Shown here one piece after another: positions 35,274 to 44,169 of a stretch of 47,385 bases of DNA. The notes beneath the pieces are model-generated. The model did no database searches and was not told the origin of the DNA. It was given only the letters and a program-made list of their open reading frames with translations. Every line of letters starts with the position of its first letter. The first letter of the stretch is position 1. The position numbers and the translations under genes are program-made. This stretch comes from Clostridiales bacterium. GTDB taxonomy: Bacteria > Bacillota > Clostridia > Oscillospirales > Oscillospiraceae. Where the stretch lies: contig JAAYOP010000021.1 of NCBI GenBank assembly GCA_012520295.1, positions 1 to 47,385 on the forward strand, in the 5' to 3' direction.

Positions 35274-38077
35274 TATTTGATTCCCCTTTCGACCCAGGCG
35301 GAAGCTTTCAGTCCTGAAGCCCTGTCATATTGACGATTCCAAGCCTCCGGATACCCCGTTCTCCACTTTTCATACTCCTCCATAGTGACCCGCTGTACAT
35401 CCACTAAGAATGATGTTGTTGCCTGGCCGCCGGCATGTCTGGACGTAAGGCCCTTGGGCGTGATGAGGTTTATGGCGCCGCCCCGGTCCAGCTTGCCCGG
35501 AATGATGATGTCCGTCCGGGCGCCGTGGTCAATGGAGACGGCTCCCGGTATGATGCGTTCTATAACCAGGGCCCCGCACAGCACAGTGCCGCGCTCGTTG
35601 AAGACCTTGACGATGTCACCGGTCTTTATGCCTCTGGCTTCGGCATCTTTAGGATTAATCCAGCACGGCTCGTAAAGATATCCGTCAAAGCCTCTGATCT
35701 TGCCTGTCATAGCTTCCTTTGTCCATGGAATATCGTCGGCCTGGGCGTGGACTCTCCATCTGGGGTGGTTGGAGACAACGAGAAGGGGATAGGCACGCGC
35801 CCTGGGGCTGGACAGACGTTCATCGTGGGTGATGCCCTTTTCTATCCACTGGGGATATGGAGGACGCTCTTCATCATTGGGGAAGTACTTCTGAAGATTT
35901 GTTGAACAGAACTCCAATTTTCCTGTAGGCGTGGGCAGCGGATTTGCCTCGGGGTCTTTGTAGAACTCGTAGAGTCCGGCAGGAAGGGTCTTCCAGTTTT
36001 TGGAGACGGGAATGACCATGTAATCCTTCTCCTGGAACTCTTCCCAGGAGACGATCCTATCAAAGTTCATTCCTTTGTAGACGCCCTCAATATACTCGTC
36101 TATCGTTCTGCCTATGGTGACTTCTTCTTCCATGCCCAGCTTCTTGGAGATTTCCACCACAGCCTCGAAGTCGCTCTTCGAATCGCCTACGGGCGGGATA
36201 GCCTGCCTCATGTTGAGGACAGTCTGGAAATGCTCACCGTCCCGGACGCAGGGCATGATATCGTCCACCTCAAGGGTGGTATTGGTAGGCAGAACAATAT
36301 CAGCGTAGATACAGTCGTTTTCCAGCCAAGGGTGCTGAGCCAGAACAAACTCGATTTGGGGATCGCGGATTGTCATTCCGATATCGAAGCCATCGCCCCA
36401 GCAGGTTTGGCGGCAAGGAGTGTCTGTCCACACCATACGAATTGGGGTGCCGTCATAATCGATTTCTTTATAGAGCTTTTCTATATCGCTGTCATTATGG
36501 GTAAGGTCCTTTTTCTCCTCACCGGTATAGCGAAGATCGCCCTTTTTGCATGGGTAGGTGTATTTTATCATCTGGTCTATGGGTTCTTCCTCATGGCCTC
36601 CCGTCCCCCAGAACTCCAGATACTTGTCTGTGCCTTTCTTAATGGCTTCTTCAATAAGGGTTTTCGGGATTAGTTGCTTGCCCCATGCCTGGGGAGTGCC
36701 CCGATGGGGATTGAATATCCTTTCATGGAGCTCAGGATCCTTCTGCTTGATGGTTTCAAAGGTGCCCGAATACTCCTGGAAGCCTTTTGAGGTGTCGGAA
36801 TTGGCAATATCGTAGTTCAGCTGGTCCCAGGTTATGTTCTTGGGCATACCCAGGTAGGCTATCTGGGCGTGATGTACGCCGGGTTTGCCCAGGCCTTGCA
36901 TTCCCAAAAGAATGACTTCAAGGCGAGCGGGTTCTGTGGCATATGGACCGCGGATATATCCGCCGCCAAAATAGTGGCCGACTGTAGTGGTTTTTTTCGC
37001 CCAGTGCCTTGCAAGGGCCTTAATCGTGTAGGAGGGGATGCCGCACTTTTCGCTGGCCCATTTAGGAGTCTTCGGGATGCCGTCCACCTTACCGAGCACG
37101 TAATCCTCAATTTTGTCCATTCCAACGGCATGAGTGGCCACATACTCTTTGTCGTATGTGCCTTCTGTGACCCAGGTATAGATGATTGCCAGCTGGAGAG
37201 CCGCATCGGTATTGGGAAGAACAGGTATCCACTTGTTGGCGTGAATTGCCGCCGAATAGTTAAGGTCGGGGCATATGTATACCTGCTCGATACCGGCTTC
37301 CTGCCAGAAGAACATCAGGCGGCTTGCCATCTGCCCACGGAAGCCCCAGGGGGTTGTTTCCAGGTCGCCGCCCTGGATTATGAGCAGCTCGGTGTTTTCC
37401 GTGATGTCATTGACAATGTTTTCGGCAGGGGCCATATTCCCGATAAAGCCCTTGCCCCATACATGCTTGGCGCCCCAGTACCAGCCCTCCCAACTATCTG
37501 GATTTCTCACCTGCTGGGTGAAGCCGCCCATTTTATCCAGCAGCAGCGTGCTGCAGCCGTGGGGCGCGTGGATGAGCTTGCTTTCTGAGTGCCCGTCGCC
37601 CTGAACGAGAATCGCCAGGGGGCCGTACTCCTTATGTATTCGTCTGATCTCGGATGCGATGATGTCCGTGGCCTCGTCCCAGGATATGCGCTCAAATTTG
37701 CTGGAACCGCGGTTGTGGGTGTTGCGCTCGCCGTTTGGATCCCAGTCCACACGCTTCAATGGGTAGGGGACACGGTTCGGGGAGTAGGCCCTCTTCTTGT
37801 ATGCCAGACCCCAGGGGGGCGGCACTGACTTACTCAGGGGCCGGAATTTTACACCATTGCGCTCCATCTCCCATGGATTAAAGCTCTCGTAATCGTACTT
37901 CGAATCGTAATGAAGCGGCCGGATACGGATTACTTTCCCGTCCTTAACGTCCACATGAGCGGGACAAGCTCCGAAGATACCGCCGCTCAGGTTGACAGCC
38001 TTCACAACGGTCTTGTCGGCCCCTACAGCCGGGGGTGCTGTACCGGGGATTGCCTTGGGGACATTCTTTTTTGACAC
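35273..38077 (-). CDS. Molybdopterin oxidoreductase large subunit, pyrogallol-phloroglucinol transhydroxylase family
   Basis: Bis-MGD molybdenum enzyme of the DMSO reductase superfamily, 934 residues. The N-terminus lacks the usual four-cysteine cluster site and a twin-arginine signal, as in the cytoplasmic P. acidigallici enzyme. Close family segments are VPYPLKRVDWDPNGERN, ERISWDEATDIIASEIRRI, and NPDSWEGWYWG with Asp194 and Ser195; the matching Ser is the Mo ligand in P. acidigallici. His163 sits where that enzyme has its active-site His. C-terminal RARAYPLLVVSNHPRWRVHA and DAEARGIKTGDIVKVFNERG bind the pterins. GTG start with AAAGGAGAG. The family moves or removes hydroxyl groups on polyphenols. 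The exact substrate is unknown; catechol dehydroxylases are a related possibility. Confidence 0.88.
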   Translation of the reverse strand: MSKKNVPKAIPGTAPPAVGADKTVVKAVNLSGGIFGACPAHVDVKDGKVIRIRPLHYDSKYDYESFNPWEMERNGVKFRPLSKSVPPPWGLAYKKRAYSPNRVPYPLKRVDWDPNGERNTHNRGSSKFERISWDEATDIIASEIRRIHKEYGPLAILVQGDGHSESKLIHAPHGCSTLLLDKMGGFTQQVRNPDSWEGWYWGAKHVWGKGFIGNMAPAENIVNDITENTELLIIQGGDLETTPWGFRGQMASRLMFFWQEAGIEQVYICPDLNYSAAIHANKWIPVLPNTDAALQLAIIYTWVTEGTYDKEYVATHAVGMDKIEDYVLGKVDGIPKTPKWASEKCGIPSYTIKALARHWAKKTTTVGHYFGGGYIRGPYATEPARLEVILLGMQGLGKPGVHHAQIAYLGMPKNITWDQLNYDIANSDTSKGFQEYSGTFETIKQKDPELHERIFNPHRGTPQAWGKQLIPKTLIEEAIKKGTDKYLEFWGTGGHEEEPIDQMIKYTYPCKKGDLRYTGEEKKDLTHNDSDIEKLYKEIDYDGTPIRMVWTDTPCRQTCWGDGFDIGMTIRDPQIEFVLAQHPWLENDCIYADIVLPTNTTLEVDDIMPCVRDGEHFQTVLNMRQAIPPVGDSKSDFEAVVEISKKLGMEEEVTIGRTIDEYIEGVYKGMNFDRIVSWEEFQEKDYMVIPVSKNWKTLPAGLYEFYKDPEANPLPTPTGKLEFCSTNLQKYFPNDEERPPYPQWIEKGITHDERLSSPRARAYPLLVVSNHPRWRVHAQADDIPWTKEAMTGKIRGFDGYLYEPCWINPKDAEARGIKTGDIVKVFNERGTVLCGALVIERIIPGAVSIDHGARTDIIIPGKLDRGGAINLITPKGLTSRHAGGQATTSFLVDVQRVTMEEYEKWRTGYPEAWNRQYDRASGLKASAWVERGIK

Positions 38078-38108
38078 GAGTTTCTCTCCTTTCGTAGTTT
38101 ATGTTTAA

Positions 38109-38123
38109 ATTGCAATATGCAAT
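38109..38123. promoter_or_regulatory. Palindromic site upstream of the large subunit gene
   Basis: ATTGCA-ATA-TGCAAT is a 6-3-6 palindrome about 30 bases before the GTG. A half-site (ATTGCA) recurs at 38273. It could be an operator of the divergent LysR protein. Confidence 0.4.
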
Positions 38124-38440
38124 AAACTTTTAATGATAGTCGCGGAGAGTAATGGCCTTACCAGATAATATGTATCGGGCGATAAAATAAGTTGTATATT
38201 CTGTTTTTTAATACCGGACCCGTTTACAAAAGAAGCAGGCTGCGCCGTTTTTATATAATACAATATAAAGATTGCATAATTCATTAATACAAAAACTGAA
38301 TTACGTTATTCAATATTAACAACCACAATATAACATGGATTTTATTCCAAGTCAACTGATGAGCCATATTTTTATAGATTTTTTTGTCCGGGACGGTGCC
38401 CTTGACCCTGCCCGGGACAGGTGCTATAATCCAGCTAAAT

Positions 38441-38496
38441 AATGCCAGCTGAACAAATGGGGGTTGCCCGTTTCAGATGCATTGTGCGACTGCCTG
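38441..38496 (+). repeat. Dispersed palindromic repeat, copy C (short)
   Basis: AATGCCAGCTGAACAAATGG, then CCCGTTTCAGATGCATT and GACTGCCTG: a reduced version of copy B lacking the internal stem. It lies between the promoter region and the LysR start. Confidence 0.65.
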
Positions 38497-38577
38497 TGCG
38501 CAAGGTTTTTTACCGATTACGAAAAAACCTGTATATCTGGATTAATTAAAGCGGAGACATTTACCGGGAGGACAACA

Positions 38578-39489
38578 TTGAACATAGAGAATTTAAAATA
38601 TTTCATATCAGTGGCTCAGCTTTTGAACTTTTCCGAAGCGGCGAGACAAAACAACGTGCCCCAGCCGAAAATCAGCCGGAGCATCCTTGAACTGGAAACA
38701 CAGCTCGGAGCAAAGCTTTTTTTCAGAACAAAGCGCGACGTTTCCCTGACTCGCGAAGGTGAGACCTTTTTGCCCTATGCAATTGATATTGTTGATATGG
38801 CGGAAAAGGCTTCGGATATGGTTGAGCTGGTTCATAGCGGGCAGACGGGTTATCTCTCCATTGCGACCGTTTCCACCACGAGCCGCACACTGGCGTCGTT
38901 TTTGTCCGTATTTTCCACGCGGTACCCGGATATCATGATAGATATTACCCAAAACACAGGAAAAACCCAGGCGCTGGCAATGATGGAAAACAGGTTTGAT
39001 TTTCATTTTGCTCATCTTTCAATGCTTCCCAAGGATGGGCGCCTGGACTATGTTGTGACGCACCGGGACAAGCTTGTTGTTGTTGTACCCAAAGGTCACA
39101 GGCTAAGCTGCGGAAAGCTGGACTTTGAGAAGCTTTTTCAGGAGAAATTCATTATGATATCCGAGCCTGAAAGCCCCCAGCTTTACAGCAAGATAATGGA
39201 GATTTGCGCTGCCCACCATACAATACCAAGGGTCATTCATCGGTATGACAAGGCGGAGTCGGTTCTGCTCTCGGTGGGGTCGGGGCTCGGCGTTTCCATA
39301 CTTCCAAAGGGGTTGACACACGCCTTTCTGCCCGACACGGTGGATGTGATACCCCTTGGTTCCAATGGCTACGAAATTGAATATGTCTGTGCATGGCCAA
39401 AGCAGAGCACAAATCCGTGCTCAAAAATATTTCTGGAGGTTGTCAGAGAGTATTTTCCCCTTGAGCCGGAGAGGACAGGTAAACCTTAA
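38578..39489 (+). CDS. LysR-family transcriptional regulator
   Basis: The 303-residue activator/repressor has a winged helix-turn-helix at residues 2-60 (FSEAARQNNVPQPKISRSIL, LGAKLFFRTKRDVSLTREGE) and a periplasmic-binding-like effector domain after residue 90. The TTG at 38578 is chosen because GGGAGG lies 6 bases upstream and translation from it begins MNIENLKYF, the normal LysR start. It lies divergent to the transhydroxylase operon and directly before the ene-reductase gene (90 bases), the classical arrangement for a pathway-specific regulator responding to a substrate or intermediate. Confidence 0.9.
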   Translation: MNIENLKYFISVAQLLNFSEAARQNNVPQPKISRSILELETQLGAKLFFRTKRDVSLTREGETFLPYAIDIVDMAEKASDMVELVHSGQTGYLSIATVSTTSRTLASFLSVFSTRYPDIMIDITQNTGKTQALAMMENRFDFHFAHLSMLPKDGRLDYVVTHRDKLVVVVPKGHRLSCGKLDFEKLFQEKFIMISEPESPQLYSKIMEICAAHHTIPRVIHRYDKAESVLLSVGSGLGVSILPKGLTHAFLPDTVDVIPLGSNGYEIEYVCAWPKQSTNPCSKIFLEVVREYFPLEPERTGKP

Positions 39490-39579
39490 ACTAATCAGCG
39501 TTGCGTATAATGAAATATGCAGCGCATATTTTGCGCTGACCGGATATAAAAAATCATATTGTGGAAAGGAAGTATTTCA

Positions 39580-41628
39580 ATGAAATCCAGGTACACTCAT
39601 GTCTTCCGGCCAATCCGCATTCGCGGCGTGGATTTTAAAAACCGGATATCCCTTGCGCCCACGACTCCCGTCCTGAGCACCTATGATGGCTATGTGACCC
39701 GAGAGCTTGTGGACTGGTTTCGCATGTTCGCTCGCGGCGGCGTTTGCACGCTGTATCTGGGCAACTGCTCCATTGATTTGACTGAGAGCCATGACCAGGA
39801 ATTTCAGCTGGATCTGGGCACAGACAGGTGTATTTATCCCCTGTCCCTGTATGCTGACATGTGCAAGCAGTTTGGCTGCCATGCCTCCCTGGAGATTAAC
39901 CACGGCGGTGAGGGCGTTCCCTATGAGATGACGGGGCATGCCCCATATTCCTCCTCATCCTTCATATCCGAGGATGAGGCATTAAGAGCCGCCCGAAACA
40001 ACCGGAAGCCCATACCCACCATTGAAATGTCCAGGGAGAAAATCAAGGAAACGGTGGAGAAGTTCGGCATGGCCGCCGCACGCATGAAGAGAGCGGGAAT
40101 GGACATCGTCATGGTACACGGCGCTCACGGAAACCTGATATCCCAGTTTACAAGTCCCTATTTCAACCGCCGCACCGATGAATATGGCGGGAGCACGAAA
40201 AATCGCGCCCGGTTTGCCATCGAGGTCTGTGATTCCATCCGCAGACATTGCGGCGAGAATTTAGTCATAGAGTACCGGTGCTCCGGTGATGAGATCGCGC
40301 CCGGCAGCATGCACATAGACGAAACCATTGAGCTGGTGGGCTATCTGAAAGAACATATTGATATCCTCCATGTATCGGCTGGTCTCCACAGCGATCCCTT
40401 TGGGCCCAATCTTTACTATCTCAACTGGTGCCAGAACTATCTGATGGACCACTGCTTCAACGCCCATTACGCCCGCGATATTAAAAAGGCCCACCCGGAT
40501 CTGCTGGTGAGTACCGTGGGCTCCATCATGAACCTGGATTATGCGGAGGAGATGATAAAGAACGGCTGGGTGGATTTCGTATCTATGTGCCGTCCGCTGA
40601 TGGCCGATCCCGAGATGCCTAATAAATACGCCGAAAACCGGCCTGAGGACAGGCGGCCCTGCCTGCGTTGCGACACCTGTGCCAAGCACCTTATGACCCC
40701 TAAGCCCATATATTGCGCTGTCAATCCCATGTGTGCGATGACATCAGAGCTTCGCGACGGCGTTGTGCCCAAGGCCGCGGTGAAAAAGAAAGTAGCTGTT
40801 ATAGGCGGCGGCCCCGGCGGCATAACGGCAATGCAGACCCTGGTGGAGCGTGGCCATGATGTGACCCTTTATGAGAAGTCCGGCCGTCTCGGCGGGAATG
40901 TGGTGGGGGCCGCCGCTCCGCCCTTCAAGAAAGACATGCAGGACTATCTCCGGTGGCTGCGCCGCTCGGCGGTGAAATGCGCCGATAGGGGCGCCCGCAT
41001 TCTGCTGAATACGCAAGCCACCAAGGATATTCTGGAACTGGAAAACTATGATGCCTTGGTCATAGCCGTGGGAGCGGAGCCCATCATCCCCCACAATATA
41101 CCCGGAATACATAAGCCCCATGTGTACTGGGCACCTGAAGCCGAGGAGGTCATATCGGCGACAGATTGTGCCGAATATAAAATCGGTGAGAAAATCATCG
41201 TCATCGGCGGGGGAGGGGTCGGCTTTGAAGCCGCTTTGGACTTTGCCCAGCGGGGTAAGGACGTTACGGTTGTGGAGATGCAGGACGAATTCAGAGCCAG
41301 GATGAACCTGCGCATGAGCGCAGGCAACGTGGCGACGGAGCTCCTTAATATTTTTGAGGAAAAGAAAATCCCCGTGAAATACGGTCTGGCTCTGACCGAG
41401 GTAAAAGATGACCGCATTGTCTGCAAGGACATGGAGAGCGGCGAAATGAAGGAGCTGCCCTGCGACACCGTTTTGCTGGCCATGGGTATGCGCGAGCGCT
41501 GGGACCTTGTGGACGAGTTGCGCCACTGCGCGCCCGAGAGCAATATAGCCATAGTCGGTGACTGCAGAAACCTGGGCACCATAGCCGAAGCCGTAAACCA
41601 GGCATTCCAGGCCTGTATACATATATGA
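39580..41628 (+). CDS. NADH:flavin oxidoreductase/2-enoate reductase (BaiCD/FldZ type)
   Basis: The 682-residue enzyme has an N-terminal old-yellow-enzyme TIM barrel (1-360; FRPIRIRGVDFKNRISLAPT, GAHGNLISQFTSPYFNRRTD, YGGSTKNRARF). A [4Fe-4S] site CLRCDTC followed 11 residues later by another Cys comes next, then FAD- and NAD(P)H-binding domains (VAVIGGGPGGITAM, IIVIGGGGVGFEAALDF). This three-part build is that of 2-enoate reductase, FldZ and the bile-acid enzyme BaiCD. It reduces activated C=C bonds using FMN, FAD and a cluster. GGAAAGGAAG precedes ATG 39580. In this locus it probably reduces an unsaturated ring or enoate made by the molybdoenzyme. Confidence 0.93.
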   Translation: MKSRYTHVFRPIRIRGVDFKNRISLAPTTPVLSTYDGYVTRELVDWFRMFARGGVCTLYLGNCSIDLTESHDQEFQLDLGTDRCIYPLSLYADMCKQFGCHASLEINHGGEGVPYEMTGHAPYSSSSFISEDEALRAARNNRKPIPTIEMSREKIKETVEKFGMAAARMKRAGMDIVMVHGAHGNLISQFTSPYFNRRTDEYGGSTKNRARFAIEVCDSIRRHCGENLVIEYRCSGDEIAPGSMHIDETIELVGYLKEHIDILHVSAGLHSDPFGPNLYYLNWCQNYLMDHCFNAHYARDIKKAHPDLLVSTVGSIMNLDYAEEMIKNGWVDFVSMCRPLMADPEMPNKYAENRPEDRRPCLRCDTCAKHLMTPKPIYCAVNPMCAMTSELRDGVVPKAAVKKKVAVIGGGPGGITAMQTLVERGHDVTLYEKSGRLGGNVVGAAAPPFKKDMQDYLRWLRRSAVKCADRGARILLNTQATKDILELENYDALVIAVGAEPIIPHNIPGIHKPHVYWAPEAEEVISATDCAEYKIGEKIIVIGGGGVGFEAALDFAQRGKDVTVVEMQDEFRARMNLRMSAGNVATELLNIFEEKKIPVKYGLALTEVKDDRIVCKDMESGEMKELPCDTVLLAMGMRERWDLVDELRHCAPESNIAIVGDCRNLGTIAEAVNQAFQACIHI

Positions 41629-41638
41629 GTGCAAAAAG

Positions 41639-41660
41639 AAAGCCGCAATCTTGCGGCTTT
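41639..41660 (+). terminator. Terminator of the ene-reductase gene
   Basis: AAAGCCGCAA and TTGCGGCTTT are perfect arms with a two-base loop, followed by CTTTG. It ends the lysR-reductase unit. Confidence 0.85.
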
Positions 41661-41665
41661 CTTTG

Positions 41666-42028
41666 TCAGGCTCTATTTTGAGGAGCTGCTGGTCAAGCTT
41701 ACGCAGCAAGGTCTTGCGGCTTGAGGGCGAGACATTGCAGAAGTTGAATCTAAAACAGCTTTTCTACAATGCGGTGCTGTATTATCTCGCCCTCCGGTAC
41801 AAGGTCTTGCTTTGCAGGCCAGAGGGAGGCAATCGAGTTTAGCGGTATGACTATAAATACAATCACATTAGGATTTTCAGAAAATATCCGCAACCCACGG
41901 CCTGGCAAAATCAGTGCTTTCCGTCTGTTCCAGCTGTCTAAACATCTCGTAAAAACCGGATGTAATCAGTATCCGCATATGGTATTATATAGAAGAAGCT
42001 TAGTATATTTTATAGAGGAGGGCGTATC
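41666..42028. other. Intergenic region with repeats
   Basis: It holds direct repeats CAAGGTCTTGC (41707 and 41800) and inverted GGGCGAGA/TCTCGCCC (41725-41732, 41785-41792). No open frame has a binding site. The next gene is therefore probably transcribed from its own promoter within the last 60 bases, where AT-rich hexamers occur. Confidence 0.45.
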
Positions 42029-43021
42029 ATGGCAAGCGAATATCTTATTGATCTAAACGATCATGAAAACAGCTGGAAGAGTGTTTCCGTTGGGCGAACA
42101 CCGGACGGGCAAATCAACTCAAAGGTGGGCACTGTAATTCCGGCGGAGGGGCCGCGACAAATGTTCTGGATGCTGGATACGATTATGTATGCGATGCCCC
42201 CGGGTACGGATCCCGATAAAAACCATATGCCCCATGAGCACCGTTACGGATACGAGACATTTTTCGTGGACAGCGGAAAGATGTGGCTTTACATAGACGG
42301 GATGAAATGCCTTGTCACAAAGGGCGATATTCTGCACCTGCAAGCGGCTCAAACCCACGGGATGGCATTTATTGAGGATGTTAAATATCGCGGAACTTAT
42401 CACGATTTAAAGGTTGATCCAGACATGCCGGCGTTAAATAATATTATCGAGCATATACCGGAGGTAAAGGATGATCCGGAATTTATGAACCTGATGCCTT
42501 CTGTAAAGAGCGGTCTGGACATGATTCCCCGCGAGCCTTTGCTTTTCAGAGAAGTCCCGGCTGAGCAGTGCCGCGCCGTAAGAAATCCCAAACGACCCCT
42601 TGCCGAATACAGACTTGACGGCGTGACCATGAAAATACTGACTGAGCGCTGGGAAAACGCGGGTGCCAACGAGCTTTGCTGTGCGGAGATGGAACCGGGC
42701 TTTACGGCCGAATGGATGAAGTATCCGAAAAACCGGGAGCTTTTGTACCTCCGAAAGGGAAAGATCAGGTTTAAAGTGATGAACGAGGAATTTGTAGCCT
42801 ATGACGAATGCCTCATCAACATACCCAAATTCGCTCCCCACAGCCTTCAGGTCCTGGAAAAATCTGAGCTTTATGATCTGGGCGGTCTTACCTTCTGGTC
42901 TTCTTTTCTGCATGACTACATGTCAATCAAGGTCAACGACCCGGACCGGCTGATGCCGGAGGTTATCAATGAATTAAAGGATAAATTCAATTGCCAGATC
43001 AAGCGCATTGGCCGGAGCTGA
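42029..43021 (+). CDS. Bicupin protein of the molybdoenzyme locus
   Basis: The 330-residue cytoplasmic protein has two cupin domains. The first carries a full metal motif: MPHEHRYGYETFF gives HxHxxxxxE, and later LQAAQTHGMAF gives the last His. The second, around WMKYPKNRELLYLRKGKIRF and NIPKFAPHSLQVL, keeps the barrel with fewer metal ligands. GGAGGG precedes the ATG. Bicupins include dioxygenases, decarboxylases, hydrolases and isomerases. In an anaerobe an oxygen-independent decarboxylase or hydrolase of an aromatic or ring product is the likelier role. It is the counterpart of the bicupin at 24170-25306. Confidence 0.78.
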   Translation: MASEYLIDLNDHENSWKSVSVGRTPDGQINSKVGTVIPAEGPRQMFWMLDTIMYAMPPGTDPDKNHMPHEHRYGYETFFVDSGKMWLYIDGMKCLVTKGDILHLQAAQTHGMAFIEDVKYRGTYHDLKVDPDMPALNNIIEHIPEVKDDPEFMNLMPSVKSGLDMIPREPLLFREVPAEQCRAVRNPKRPLAEYRLDGVTMKILTERWENAGANELCCAEMEPGFTAEWMKYPKNRELLYLRKGKIRFKVMNEEFVAYDECLINIPKFAPHSLQVLEKSELYDLGGLTFWSSFLHDYMSIKVNDPDRLMPEVINELKDKFNCQIKRIGRS

Positions 43022-43082
43022 GGGATTAGATAAATAAGACAGGGGAGGGGCTGTGGCTTACCCTGCTGCGTCGTATTACATT

Positions 43083-43631
43083 CTAAGCGTTAAAAAAGAT
43101 GAGGCTGATATATGTGACGATGTTGTTGCCGCAGTCGAGGGTTACGCCAAGGTCACTTGCTGTTTGCATAATCAGAATGCCGTGGCTCTCGATTGTGGAC
43201 AGGCGCTCATCCGGGTGGCGGCAGGGCTCATTGGGATAAGCGCATTTGTCGCAGAGCATGCAGCCGGTGGATAAAGCCAGAACCTCGCCGAAACGCTCCC
43301 TGAATTTCTTGCGGATTTCATGGGTCATCTCCTCGTGGTCTTTCCTGGCCTCAAGGCATGCGTCAAAGTCCATACAGTCGGGCACCTCCGCAACGCTGGT
43401 AAACAGGAACACATGCTCAAATGCGCTGCATTTTTCAATGCAGTGCTCAACGGGCTTTATCCCCGGAGGGCATGCCCATGACTTGCCGTAATTGGGGCAC
43501 TGCTGCTCGCAGATAATGCGAACCTTATCCGAGAATATCAATTCATCCGGTGTCAAAAAGTAAAACTCACAAATAGGGAAGTCGTATATGAATTCTTCAA
43601 CGATTTGCTTGTAATCTTTATTGCTGTTCAT
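43083..43631 (-). CDS. DUF2284-type predicted metal-binding protein
   Basis: Cysteine-rich protein of 182 residues. The family signature is clear: CEQQCPNYGKSWACPPG near residue 40-56, then CIEKC, and GCMLCDKCAYPNEPCRHP near residue 124-140. DUF2284 proteins are thought to bind a metal or iron-sulfur cluster, function unknown. It converges on the bicupin gene and starts with an ATG after GAGGAG. A link to the molybdoenzyme locus is possible but not shown. Confidence 0.85.
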   Translation of the reverse strand: MNSNKDYKQIVEEFIYDFPICEFYFLTPDELIFSDKVRIICEQQCPNYGKSWACPPGIKPVEHCIEKCSAFEHVFLFTSVAEVPDCMDFDACLEARKDHEEMTHEIRKKFRERFGEVLALSTGCMLCDKCAYPNEPCRHPDERLSTIESHGILIMQTASDLGVTLDCGNNIVTYISLIFFNA

Positions 43632-43668
43632 TTGTATATAGGCTCCTCACAGTTTTTAGATTTATTCA

Positions 43669-43941
43669 TTATAGCATAAACAAGTAATTCAATTCGGTGT
43701 GATAAACAACAAATAGAGATATTACCCCTGCTGGGCAGTTATATTCAATAAACAACGGCGTTTCCCATTGTTTATTGAGCAGAAAAAGCAGGTCAAATAC
43801 CTGCTTTTTTCCGCTTAGCTCAGCTATTTTGCAGCAAACACCTGAATATTTTGTGTTAATTTTAACGGGTAATGGAAAAACACATGAAAGTATCCCCAGA
43901 CCCACAATTATTATTAAGCTTGCTTTTAACATCTTCCACAT
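43669..43941 (-). CDS. Short membrane-anchored hypothetical protein
   Basis: The 90-residue protein has one N-terminal helix (LKASLIIIVGLGILSCVF), then PLPVKINTKYSGVCC and a short soluble tail. The post-helix motif matches the protein at 13492-13989 (PFPTRINMTIAGI). It is much shorter than that paralogue and could be a truncated member. No strong ribosome binding site is seen. Function unknown. Confidence 0.5.
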   Translation of the reverse strand: MWKMLKASLIIIVGLGILSCVFPLPVKINTKYSGVCCKIAELSGKKQVFDLLFLLNKQWETPLFIEYNCPAGVISLFVVYHTELNYLFML

Positions 43942-44169
43942 ATTGCACTTTTTTCAAGCACTGTTTCTACTTGCACGGTTTACTACCCAGGGATTGGTTT
44001 ACGAAAGCTCATCCATCAAACTCACCGTCTTTTGGCGTATATGCTCCTGTCACCTAAGTTACATACCATCGGGGTCGGTCAGTTGAAAACAGTATCAGGA
44101 GCTGACAATTTTAACATAATTGATATTTGTAAGGGTTTCAGAAATTACAGGTCTTAATCGTTCCCGTGG

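Larger units (their letters stand above)
38078..38577. other. Divergent regulatory region of the molybdoenzyme locus
   Basis: A 500-base AT-rich region separates the leftward transhydroxylase operon from the rightward lysR gene. It contains a palindrome near the operon (38109-38123), a further ATTGCATAAT at 38273, and repeat copy C. No coding sequence is supported. Control signals of both directions must lie here. Confidence 0.6.

Noticed and set aside
36869-37588. 239-codon open frame opposite the large subunit gene
   Set aside because: It is a shadow of the high-GC minus-strand gene. The opposite strand has clear family motifs, ribosome binding site and operon context.
40744-41709. 321-codon frame opposite the ene-reductase
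   Set aside because: Shadow of a gene with complete cofactor motifs on the plus strand.
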